Assembly (NCBI GenBank): GCA_017311315.1 | Contig: CM029672.1 | Location: 11,450,463 to 11,514,462, forward strand | DNA length: 64,000 nt | Origin: Dendrocalamus latiflorus | Taxonomy: Eukaryota; Streptophyta; Magnoliopsida; Poales; Poaceae | Reading direction: 5' to 3' | Shown here: in pieces, positions 54,358-64,000 of the stretch | How positions within the stretch are numbered: position 1 is the first letter of the stretch | Layout: each line of letters starts with the position of its first letter | Made by a program: the position numbers and the translations under genes | Notes under the pieces: model-generated | What the model was told of the DNA's origin: nothing | Databases searched by the model: none | The model's input: only the letters and a program-made list of their open reading frames with translations

Positions 54358-57300
54358 TTAAATGGACGGGGCTCTGGAGGTTGTGTGCGACTGAGCATCT
54401 TCAAAGACATCCAGATCTTCAAGCTTCTCGGGCATCAGGCAAGGTGGTATGTATGCGGTGTAGATGGCACCCATGTTGGGTGTTTCTTTCAGCTCGTGGT
54501 GAGCCACCTCAAGAGGAGTCTTGGAGAACGCAGGATAAAAGCGCATATGGCAAACGCAGGTGAAGATGAAGCTTATTGGGATGAGGGGCACAAGAATAGG
54601 CACATAGGAGAACTCTTTCAGGCCGATGACACCAAGCATGGTGGTCTGGTAAATCAGTAGAGCTGCAATAATCCTTGTGTGCATGTGTGGCCACATTCGC
54701 CCGTTGCTCTCGTAACTGGGAACATAAACTCTCAGCACCTGCATTGCAAGAAAAGTAAGAATATAAGATAAGTCCATCAAGTTCATCTGACATTTATTCT
54801 CTTCAAACATCTACTAATGGATTTAGTGCCGCTTCCAAAAGCCATGCCTAGGTTCTAAAGGCTTGCATAAACCACAAGGTAATACATAATAATTTCTTTC
54901 AATTGCACTATGCTGAACTTCTGTTAAAATAATAACATCTTGCTTACCTGGTTTTTTGCTATAAGCCATCCAAGAGCAAAGTAAGCAACACCGAATGGAA
55001 TAATCAAAGGAGCAATGACGGAGTAGCACAGCACAATTGTAACGATGAGCATGTCATTTGGAACCCTGGTGTTATACCCCAGGTCTCCTGGAGCCCATGC
55101 AGCTTTCACTTCATCCTCAGTCTTGCATAGGTACTTCCTTTTCAAGTGGAAAATGATGAGAGGGACCAAGCGAGAGAGCTCGAGCCCATAACCAACAAAG
55201 AATCTGTCAAGAGCAACAATCAAACAGTTATATTCTATAGTTGTAGTGAAATTCAGACGTGTAGATTGGGAAAAGATTAGAATAAATTAAGTGCATAAAT
55301 GAGACAAGGCATTACTTCAGTGCAACGAATGTGAGGAAGAAAGTTGCACTTCCAGGCAGGCTGGTGGCAAGCATATTCACAATCGCACGAGGATTATCGA
55401 TAATGGTCTTCAAAGCGCTGAACAATGTGGAGGCAATTGTAAGACCAAGGAAGACATTGAAGACAATAAAGTAGAAATATTTTCCTGCTGCCGCCCTGAC
55501 TACATGGCTCTGTGAAGGGATCCCCTCTGACTTTGAGAGAAACATAAGAAGAGCAGGCAGCAAGGCGAGGAAAACAATAAGTGCAAGCTGCGGCAAGTAA
55601 GCCTGTAAGACAGTCTTAATTTCTTTTTGGTCCACCACCACCTTCAGAAAAGGCAACTTCTCCCTCAGTTTTTCCAGCGTTGTAAGAGCAGAGATAGCAG
55701 TAATAGGAATGAGATAGAAAAACACAGTGAGAAAGACAATGAAATAGATCACAGCCTGTCTGATTTGCCTCTCATATATTTTCCTTGGAAGGTTGGGCCA
55801 TATTATCTGACGTGGTTCAGGAGCTTCTGTAACTGTCCATCTATCAAACATCTGAGCATGGAGAGTCTGAGATGCAGAAGCTGCAGCAGATCTGCTGTTG
55901 AAAAAGACAATGGCAGCCCGTTGCTGTTTCTCATGAAGCGTAGTCTTCTGTTCGGCCTCCAATTTGGGCAGCAATTCCTTGATCTGCTCATTACAATACT
56001 CAATTGTGTCAACCTTTTTACCAATAAGACCAAGGAATCCAGTCCTATGAGTAGGCTTGGTGCCCTCAGGTTTGCTTGCAGTTTTTGACCCTGCATAGAC
56101 AACTTCAGCACGAGCAATTTTCTTTTTGTGACCTTCAATCTCTTGGAAAATTTTATCAGCCTGCAAAGTGCGATGTGATCAGATAACAGGGAATTGATCT
56201 TTGTGTGTGTGCGCACGCGCGCTCGCACGTGTGTTTAGACATGTCTCCCAAATATAGAAAAAAACTCCATCCGACCAAAAATGTAAGGCATATTTTCTAA
56301 ATGGTCTTGCGACCATAAATATAGGGTGTGCTTCGCATTTCAATGCAATATAAGTATGTTGTTCCTGTTATGAATATTGTGTATGTATATTGATGAGGCC
56401 CAAAGGGCAATATATATAGAGAGTACAAAAGGGATATAAGGAAACAAATAAGAGTCATATTCTATCTCTAATACCTTATCTCTAATACCCTTAACACCCC
56501 CCACAAATGCAAGGCGTATGCAATAGCATTGCATTTGAAAAAGGGTTAATACTAAAACAAGAAATATCCGACATCCGAGTCGTGATAAAGTCGTCGTTGC
56601 GTGCAGTCGTTGAATAAACTGTCAAATCAAGCCGAAGAGGAATAGATAGAAGCATGACGGCACAGATCGAAGCCTGAGACGGCGACGACGCAGTGCACAA
56701 AAAGCGCAACGGAGGCGCGGTGCAGAAGAAGCGCGGCGGCCTTAAAAACTCGGGGCGGCGGCTCAAAGAGAAGCGGCGACATCATAAAGACTTCTACAAT
56801 CTGCAGCGGCTCAAGGAAAAGAGCAGCTGCTACTGCCATGCAAAAGAAAATTCCTACACTTCTATGACTGACAATAAATTTGTGGACCCGCACGGCTTGA
56901 GCGAACTAAGAATTAAAGACTCCGGATTTGGATGGACGCAACGGAAGAACTCATGGAAAAAAAACCTAAAGACTAACTCAAAAGATGCAGATTGACTATG
57001 TGTTGGTTTTTTTTAATGCCTCCTCTGTTCGGTCAAATACAACCGACTGACTCTCCAAAATCCAAATGACCGACTCGGTCAAAGGCCAAAAGGAGGGCAG
57101 GAGGAGACGAAGAAGGGGCGCCGGCCCGCCCAGCGCACGCGACGACGGCGACGGTGATGGCGGGGTCGCCGACGGCGACGGCAACAGCCGACAGCGCGAG
57201 CGGGTTCGGCAACGGCGACGCCGGCGGCGGTCCCGAGCGGGGGTCAGTGACGACGAAGATCCAGGCGGCGGCCTTGTCGGTGACGACGAAGATCCGAGTG

Positions 57301-60300
57301 GCGGCCCACGAGACGTCACCGGTGGCGAAGAAGAAGATCCCCGAGCTGGCGGCCCGCGACACCGAGAGACGCCGGCGGCAAAACCCCGAGCGGCAGCTCG
57401 CGACGCGGAAGATCCCCGAGCGGCGGCCGGGGAAGGCCGGATCCGGGCGGTCCATCCAGATCGGATCTGGATGGAGTGAGAGCACGGGGAGGGCGGCAGA
57501 GACTACCGGAAGTCGGCGGAGAGAGCCAGATGCGGCGGCGGCTTCGGACAAGAGGCGAGCGGCGGCGGCGAAAGAGCCTGGCGACCAGAGCCAGATCTGA
57601 CGACGGTCCTGTGACAGCCCGACGACGATCCGGTGGATGGCGGGCAGATCTAGGCGGCGGCGGTCAGATCTGGGAGGAAGCCCATCATTGGGCGTGTACG
57701 GGTGCAGACGCTGGCGGCGACGGCCGGGCGGGCTTGACGACGGCCGCATGCGAGACAGCCGGCGGCCGGAAGAGGTGACGGCGGCCGGAGACGAGGAGGC
57801 GATGACGTCGAGCAGCCCAACAAGGTGGCCGCCCCCGGGAGAGATCAATCCTCCCGGGGGCAGCAGATACGGAAGATGTAGATTGGGGTTAGGGTTTTAA
57901 CCTAAGCTCTGATACCATGTTATGAATATTGTGTATGTATATTGATGAGGCCCAAAGGACAATATATATAGAGAGTACAAGAGGGATATAAGGAAACAAA
58001 TAAGAGTCCTATTATATCTCTAATACCTTATCTCTAATACCCTTAACAGTTCCCTCTATACCCATAATAAATATCTAATTTTACTTTGTATTCCCTACAT
58101 ATATGCATTGAATGTAGTACTTAGAGATAATAATTAGGGGTAGTTTAATCATTTTCAATGTCTCATTGGTCAATGTGCAAGATAAAATGCGCCTTACATT
58201 TTTAGACGAAGGGAGTAGAAAAAGGGGCAGTACCTTCGTGTGGTCTGTCACAACCATTGATCTGTAGAATGTGTCAGGATGAAGTGCTCGGAAATATGAG
58301 TCCACCGATTCCTTTATAGTTTGATCAGAAGGCGGTATAGGAACATCTCTCACCAACACGGCAAACTCCTCTGGTTTAACATCTGGCGTTGATCTTGCAG
58401 CCGCTCTCAAATTTGAAACGTGCTTGTAGGATTTCCATAGTATGAAATAGGTCACAAAAGAGACCCAGTAGACTGCTAATAGAAATGCCCACAGCCTCAT
58501 ACTTTTTTTCTGTAGAAAATATAAACGATATTGGTCGACAGTGTGACACTGTGACTATTTGACAAGGAGGATCCCTAATGGCAGCCTTAACTGGAGCCTG
58601 GAAATCCTATTTATAGACTTTTTAAAAAAGAAAAAACACCAGTTACTGCAGCTATCAACTGCTTGTAACCATTTCAACCAAGCTTCACATTAATTTAAAT
58701 TACCAGATGCCGATAATCCATAATGTTATTTTGAGAAAAGTACAAGCATTGGTCAATTGGTGCCAATTGGCCACCAAGCTGTAACTGGTTTGACACTGAT
58801 TTGAGGAATACTGGCACTCAACACAAATTCATTTCGATCAAAACTTCAGAATGGTAAACCTAATAGAACAATAAGGTGCAAGAAGCTGCTGATACAGTGA
58901 CATGTAAATAACGAGGTTGATTAAATGGGCTAGATGATGTTTTGGATGTTATAAGAACATGCTTCCAAAAATTCCTGTGTTATGTAAGGGCCAATCTCAG
59001 AATGCTGTGTAAGAACTAAGAACATCCTACAGCCATCCGTGGCAACAAAGACAAGCCATGAAATTCGTATCAAAGAAATGCTCACCTGAACATTGCCCAA
59101 TGCTAATCTTTCAATCTCCGAGAAGTTGCCATTGGGAAGGCCAGCAGCATTTTCCAGGGCATGATCAGTTCCAGCAACCGGTAGCAGAACTGGAAGCAAC
59201 ACAATCCCAGAGAAAACCAAGATCGACAACACTGGAGCACCAGAGCCAAGTCAAAAATCTGATAATTGGTGACAAATCTATAAGACCTATCTACCAACCT
59301 ATCTTTGACAAAAACGCATCCTAGCTTTTTCCTTTTGTTTTTCACCACCCTTTTGCACAATAAACTTAACCAGCAAAACATGTAACATGCTAAATATTTC
59401 ATAGTTCAGTAACCCTCCATGAATCGTAGTTTTCTTTCGGTTGAGCCTGGCATTCAGCACAGGTGCTCGTTGTAATTGAATTTTAACTCTTCATCGGAAT
59501 ACAAATACACGTATGGCTCTTGCTTGTTCTGAAAAAAGTCGTTTCATCAGCAAAAGTATGGATATTTATGCAACTTTGCAAAAGTACGAATTTAAAGTAA
59601 ATTGATGGCATCAATTAGCACCTTTTTTTTTTGCCTTAGCTTTTTTTATAGACAACAGAGTAAACACATTACAAGAGCATTTCAGATTCAAGCAAGCGCC
59701 TTCACGAAGCAGACCACCTGTCATGAAAAACTAGGAAATTGCTCTGACACCACTACAAGTACACACAAAGGAGATTTCATGATGAAAGTTCTACGACTCT
59801 AGTGATCAACCCAAGCAGCAACGGCCTCTCGGATCTTGTCTCTCTTCGCACGACGCTTCAGTAGTTCCAACCCTCTCGGATCAATTAGCACTTACTATTT
59901 CTATTCTCACAAATCAGGAAAGCCAGCATATCTTTATGTCGGTACATGAAACGATCAGACATAAAACCTTTTTTTTTCTACTACACGGCACTAAATTAAA
60001 CAAGTCTTCCTTTCGAAAGGGAATAAAAAGAAAAGAAGAAACAGTATCTCCGAACCAAATTTACAAAAGAAGATTCACTATAGCATAGAAAAAAATTGCA
60101 ACTTTTTTAAGTAAAAAATACGGCCATAGAAATCTTGCAAAAATCTTGACCAAACTTTTTTTTTTGGGAGCAAAAATTCCATCATGAAAACGCAAAAATA
60201 TGTACATAACCAAACAAACCAACTCGGGAGCCAAACAACCGCTCTTAACTCCCACACTAAAACGCCCCCACTCAACTGAACAGAAATACTTGAACAGTGG

Positions 60301-60584
60301 TTGGCCGTACCGGAGGAGAGGAAGACGAGGTAGACGGCGGCGTCGACCCCGCCGGCGGCGACGACGTCGGTCTCGGACGCGGCGAGCGCCTGGCGGATCC
60401 ACCCCACGGGGCTTCGCGTCCCGCGCCCCCGCCCCTCCCAGGGGTCGAGCCCCCGCAGCAGGAGGCCCGGGTAGTACACCGGCGCATTGCCGGGGCGCCG
60501 CGACAGCCACGTGAACACCAGCACCAGCACCACGAAGATCACGAACGACGTCACCAGCGACGTCACGAACGACGCGAGGTCCAT
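54358..60584 (-). CDS. ERD4: CSC1/OSCA-family channel, ERD4-like, six exons
   Basis: Exons on the minus strand: 60311-60584, 59086-59231, 58234-58509, 55316-56160, 54948-55203 and 54358-54738. All introns are GT-AG and the joins keep frame, giving 725 residues, the length of ERD4 (about 724). N-terminus MDLASFVTSLVTSFVIFVVL then 'FTWLSRRPGNAPVYYPGLLL'. Other landmarks: 'LWAFLLAVYWVSFVTYFILW', 'VKPEEFAVLVRDVPIPPSDQ', 'FDRWTVTEAPEPRQIIWPNL', 'SKSEGIPSQSHVVRAAAGKY', 'FFVGYGLELSRLVPLIIFHL' and 'VYVPSYESNGRMWPH'. Multi-pass DUF221/RSN1_7TM proteins are Ca-permeable, osmotic-stress-gated channels; ERD4 itself was defined as an early dehydration-responsive gene. Intron 3 contains a copia-type element and intron 1 a processed retrocopy. 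No coding lesion. Confidence 0.93.
56366..58048 (-). mobile_element. Nonautonomous copia-type LTR element in ERD4 intron 3
   Basis: LTRs of 131 bp at 56366-56496 and 57918-58048 differ at about four positions. Perfect TSD GTTCC at 56361-56365 and 58049-58053. The primer site TGGTATCAGAGC (minus strand) adjoins the 5' LTR at 57917. The polypurine tract TTGTGGGGGG precedes the 3' LTR. The 1.4 kb interior is GC-rich next to the primer site and has no gag, protease, integrase or RT signature. The LTR ends (TGTTA..CATAACA) and GC-rich leader resemble the copia derivative at 185-2138. Confidence 0.93.
59622..59879 (-). pseudogene. 5'-truncated processed retrocopy in ERD4 intron 1
   Basis: The 12-bp ATCAATTAGCAC flanks both ends exactly (59610-59621 and 59880-59891). 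On the minus strand the insert ends in a 10-A tail (plus-strand T-run 59623-59632) preceded by 3' UTR-like sequence. At its start it encodes 24 C-terminal residues of an unknown protein (PRGLELLKRRAKRDKIREAV then AAWVDH, stop TAG). This is the structure of LINE-mediated reverse transcription of an mRNA 3' end. The parent gene was not identified. Confidence 0.82.
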
Positions 60585-61084
60585 CCTGCCGCCGCCGCCG
60601 CCGCTCCTCCTCCTCCTGCTCTTCCTCTAACCGGCCAACCTCTGAAGCCCCTGGGGATTAATTATAGATTAGAGGGGGAACAAGAGGGTGTTTAGCAGTG
60701 CTTAGTGGAGGCGGGAGTAATTAGCGAGGGAAGCATTGGGTGCTTGCTGTGGCGTGGCTGCCGTGGCGGGGGAGCTTTAATGGGAGTCTGGTTTGCCGCA
60801 AGGTGTCTCTTCTAAGCTTTGCTGAATCTTTTTTTCCCCTCTTCTGCGTTTGCTTTTGAATAGAGTGATGTGACCCTCTTTTCTGACGTCCGCATGGATT
60901 GACCATTTTGCCCTCCCAGTCGTGATGGGTTTATTGTATTTTGGTGGAGCCTTTTGCGATCGGCGATAGGAGCATTTTTTTAATGCAACTCAATCGACCA
61001 TTGTGTACTATGCGTATGTTAAGTTTGGCTAAAACGACTCAAGCATTAATTGATAGTACAGTTATTTTATTTTTTTCCACTATA
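60585..61084 (-). promoter_or_regulatory. ERD4 5' UTR and upstream region
   Basis: The leader next to the ATG carries GGC/GGAGGA triplet runs (60585-60630, read on the minus strand). Further upstream is ordinary intergenic sequence; no TATA box or dehydration element was assigned with confidence. Confidence 0.35.
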
Positions 61085-61380
61085 AGGATATTTTCAATAG
61101 TATTATCTTAGCTATCTCTTAACTATATTAAATAAGTAAAATCATATATGAATAAGAGAGGATTTGAGGAGAGGTAATGTGTGTTTCTTATGCAACAGAT
61201 GATTTGAGCTCACAAACTAGCGTAAATAGTGAAAGGGTGTAAGTTAGCAAATTATAGAGAAAATAGTATAAAATAGCTAGATGAATGATTCTTTATTAGA
61301 GAGATTGTCTTTAGTGCTATCTTTAGATGATGTAAAAGTCTTAGGAACAAGCTTAAAAAACATACTATTGTACATACCCT
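61085..61380. mobile_element. MITE with AGGRTAT..CAATAGTAT termini
   Basis: The left AGGATATTTTCAATAGTATT matches the inverted right end AGGGTATGTACAATAGTATG with mismatches. AT-rich, non-coding, about 296 bp. Target duplication unclear. Confidence 0.55.
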
Positions 61381-62110
61381 AGCCAAACTATAGCCTTTGG
61401 GTTAGTCTTAGTAAGTTGCTAGGTTCATATTGCACCAATAAGTGTTCACCTTTGGTGTTCCTTCCATCCTATGATTGTATTCTTTACCATTTTGAGACCA
61501 TCGAATCCATCCTAGTAGTATTGTTTCGTAGTTTTTTACTTGTACGCTCTTTTCCTGTTGGCTGTGTATAAACTGTGCTCTTCCTGTAAACTAATGTTAT
61601 CCATATTCCACCTGCCTAGGGGCGAAGATGGGCTTCGGACCGATTGGGCAACGGCTCAAGGCCTGGAGAAATAGTAGCAGAATTTTTTTTGTATGCATAT
61701 AATTTTTTTTGAGTACACAGGGGAAGCCCCAAGGCACATTCGCAGTTGACCCGGCCCAACTCCCAAGCGGCGGCGACACAGCGTAGTCGGCCCAGCCCGA
61801 CCTCATCACCTCAGTGCTCAAGTAATCAAGCTCGCGTCTCACAGGCACACCTAGCCCCTGCCTCCTCTTGACTCCACGCCTCCACTGCCGCCCCTGCCTT
61901 CTCTACACGACTCCACTGCCTGGCCAGCGCCGTGTCGCCATCCCTTGCCTCCTCAGCTCCTCTCCACGCCTCCACCACCTAGCGCCGCGTTGCCATCCCT
62001 TGCCTCCTCTCCACGGGCCACGGCTGACGGCTCCATCGCCCGGTGCTGCGTCGCCGCTCCCTGCCTCCTCTTCACCCCTCACCTAGAATCGATTGCCCGG
62101 CTGACGGATC
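61381..62110 (+). other. Possible MYM-type hAT 5' leader remnant
   Basis: From about 61618 (GGGGCGAAGATGGGCTTCGG) the sequence runs through 'GAGTACACAGGGGAAGCCCC' into a C-rich leader. 'CGTTGCCATCCCTTGCCTCC'-type units repeat about three times there (61930-62075). This resembles the 5' part of grass MYM-type hAT elements but no transposase follows. Low confidence. Confidence 0.3.
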
Positions 62111-62779
62111 TCTTCTACAATGTTAGGTTTTTGAGTTGATTGGATTTACTTTACTCGTATCATATCTTAGTGTTTCTTAGGTCTAAGGATTTGTGAAATC
62201 CTAGTCGCCACTGAACTGCCTGTTTACAAAAGTTAGAATTCGTCGGCATCCATTTCATGCAAGCCAAACTTGGCAGGGATAAAAGAAGGGAGGAGGGAGG
62301 AAAAACTTTCTGACCTGACGAAACCTAGGGTGCGGGCGCCGGCCCACGTGCAGTTGCACCGGGTCGCACGCACTCCCGCAAGGGCAATTTTGTCACGAAG
62401 AAAAAGGGAAGCCCGAGTGGATAAGGAGCGGGCGCGTGGGCTCACGAGGGGTAGTACAACTGGTACGCTTCCGCTGCCGACACCGTGTGTCTCGCCATGA
62501 CTTGAGCGTCAGCCAGCCACGACGCGCGTGACGACGACGTCGCCGAAACGGTTTGTACGCGCGGCCCACGCCGGAACGGACGCGCCGCGCGCCGTCGCCA
62601 CCGCTCGACCGTCGCCGGCCGACTCGTGGCGCCTCGTTGATTGGTTCGAGTTTTGTCGCCGCGTCGAGGCAGGCACGTACCGCACTCGCATTTCTGCTTT
62701 GGCGTTATTATCGTTCGATGGATGGTGTTCTGCCTTCGGCTGTCTTGCTCCTTGTATTTTAGGCTCCACTTATTTCGAT
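62111..62779. other. Intergenic with GC-rich block
   Basis: 62320-62700 is GC-rich and CpG-rich (promoter-like) without a recognised gene. Confidence 0.3.
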
Positions 62780-63030
62780 TTAGATTTCTGATTTCTGATT
62801 TATTTTTTATTATTTAATAATTTCGTCTATTTTGATTTTTTAGCTTTTTTATCGGTTCTATTTTATCGTATTCATTTGTACTATCTGTGACGGGTTAACA
62901 TGTTTTTTCTATTTTTAAATTTTTTAAATTTAATTACACCAAATAAGCCACCATCAGCTACAATATTTTTTCAGCCAGCTACAGTAATTTTCAACCAAAA
63001 GTCATTCAAAATAAGCCATTTTGAGCAACG
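62780..63030. repeat. Dispersed MITE-like repeat, copy 2
   Basis: Parallels 6640-6905: 'TGTGACGGGTTAACATG', 'TTTTTCTATTTTTAAATTTT', 'AATAAGCCACCATCAGCTAC', then CAGCTACAGTAATTTT. Confidence 0.55.
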
Positions 63031-63271
63031 CATGCCTTATAAATACTTGATCAGATAACCCGTGTTGGGAGTTTGGTGGGGGTCGCGCAATCTCCTGTCC
63101 TCGAATTATAGCCACGCGAATCCGATCGAGCAACGGATATTTGACTCCAATTTCTCTGGTACGCACAAGACCCACTCAAGCCAAATGGAACTTAGTAAGA
63201 TTAGATGGAACTTATGCAATGCCGTGCTTTTATTTATCGAAGACTTTCTGTGATCGCCTGTCAAGTTTGAT

Positions 63272-64000
63272 TATTAACTTTTGGTGGGCACAATAAGAGG
63301 AGCATAAAATCTATTGGCTAGCAAAAGAGAAATTAATGATACCGAAAAAGAAAGGAGGGCTGGGTTTTCGAGAACTGAACTGGTTCAACTTGGCTATGCT
63401 TGTGAGATAGAGATGGAGGATCAATTTACAACCAGATTCGCTCTGTACACAAATCTTCAGGGCTAAGTATTTCCCTCATGGTAACATTGTTCAAGCTAGA
63501 TTAAAGGAGGGAATGTGTTATGCATGGAGAAGTACACTGAAGGGCATAAAACTATTGAAACATGAAATGGTTTAGAGGATTAGCGATGGATCTAAAGTGA
63601 ATATTTGGGCAGACCCTTGGTTACCCTGAGAGAGTTCTAGACATGTGTCGGTAAGGGGGAATACCTTGATTCAGAGGTTAGAGGAATTAGTTGACCCAAT
63701 CACCGGACAATGGGATACCAGCCTTCTAAAACAAACTTTATGCGCCGAAGATGCCAAGATTATACAAAGGATTCCATTGAGGGATAATATGGAGGATCAC
63801 CTAGCTTGGTTCTATGATAAAAAGGGACATTTCTCTGTGAAATCGGCTTATAGGCTATTCATGCATATCCAAGACCGAAATTCTGGCCAGATGGGGAGTT
63901 CTGGAGTCAATCAAACTGTCTTTAAATGGAATTATATTTGGAATGACCGTATCCTTAACAATGTCAAACATTTCATGTGGAGATATGCACAAAATTGTCT
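63272..64000 (+). pseudogene. LINE (L1-type) ORF2 C-terminal part, runs off the window
   Basis: The plus-strand frame reads 'KEKLMIPKKKGGLGFRELNW', 'FNLAMLVR*RWRINLQPDS', 'IFRAKYFPHGNIVQARLKEG', 'DGSKVNIWADPWLP', 'DHLAWFYDKKGHFSVKSAYR' and 'FKWNYIWNDRILNNVKHFMW'. These are the successive landmarks between the reverse transcriptase and zf-RVT domains of plant LINEs. In-frame stops (for example after 'AMLVR' and 'KHEMV') make it a pseudogene. The right boundary lies outside the window. Confidence 0.88.

Noticed and set aside
57033..57848. 271-codon minus-strand frame in the copia-type element
   Set aside because: Arg/Ser/Pro-rich with no gag or other motif. It is kept only as interior of the nonautonomous element, not as a gene.
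59602..59802. Plus-strand 66-codon frame in ERD4 intron 1
   Set aside because: It runs across the reverse complement of a processed retrocopy, including its poly-A tail.

Overview
The window is nuclear DNA from a grass, most likely a panicoid; the subfamily is an inference. The evidence is the gene content (cytosolic ribosomal protein S12, chloroplast photosystem I subunit K, a DYW-type PPR protein, an ERD4/CSC1 channel), GC-rich 5' exons, GT-AG introns, and grass-type TE families. There are no bacterial operons and no CRISPR. Four loci carry readable host genes: RPS12 (8123-10060, +), PSAK (15568-16325, +), an intronless PPR-DYW gene (40814-42604, -) and an ERD4-like CSC1 channel with six exons (54358-60584, -). 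Host-derived remnants are two CNOT9/RCD1-like first exons (2538-2741 and 4042-4152, -), a decayed small Cys-rich secreted peptide (about 11869-12108, +), a U6 snRNA-like pseudogene (37221-37321, -) and an X8-domain gene with several lesions (38023-38772, -).

Most of the rest is transposable elements. From left to right: a copia deletion derivative (185-2138); several MITEs, including two Tourist-like copies that share one TTA target site (11018-11700); a very small TRIM element (12886-13161); a LINE scrap (14120-14400); a 4.05 kb hAT element with perfect 8-bp TSDs (16638-20690); and a nested stack from about 21762 to 36010. In that stack, a MYM/TTF-type hAT remnant is apparently interrupted by a solo LTR (23033-35341, TSD GGAAA). 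The solo LTR is interrupted in turn by a young 9.8 kb gypsy element (23908-33696, TSD GTTGG). That gypsy element keeps gag-protease but has no reverse transcriptase or integrase. It carries about 1.9 kb of layered tandem repeats and a spliced antisense gene of the 'putative gypsy-type transposon' family.

The interval 43490 to about 53030 holds a decayed gypsy element on the minus strand. It is interrupted by a 3.8 kb solo LTR (TSD TTTGG) and by a 436-bp Helitron-like insertion that splits a protease codon exactly. The ERD4 gene has taken two intronic insertions: a 1.68 kb copia-type nonautonomous element with intact 131-bp LTRs and TSD GTTCC, and a 258-bp processed mRNA 3'-end copy with a 12-bp TSD. 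The window ends inside a LINE reverse transcriptase (63272-64000+).

The host genes are unrelated housekeeping, photosynthetic and organellar-RNA genes with no common pathway. The noteworthy content is the nested and chimeric repeat architecture. All homology calls come from recognising motifs by eye; no database search was run.
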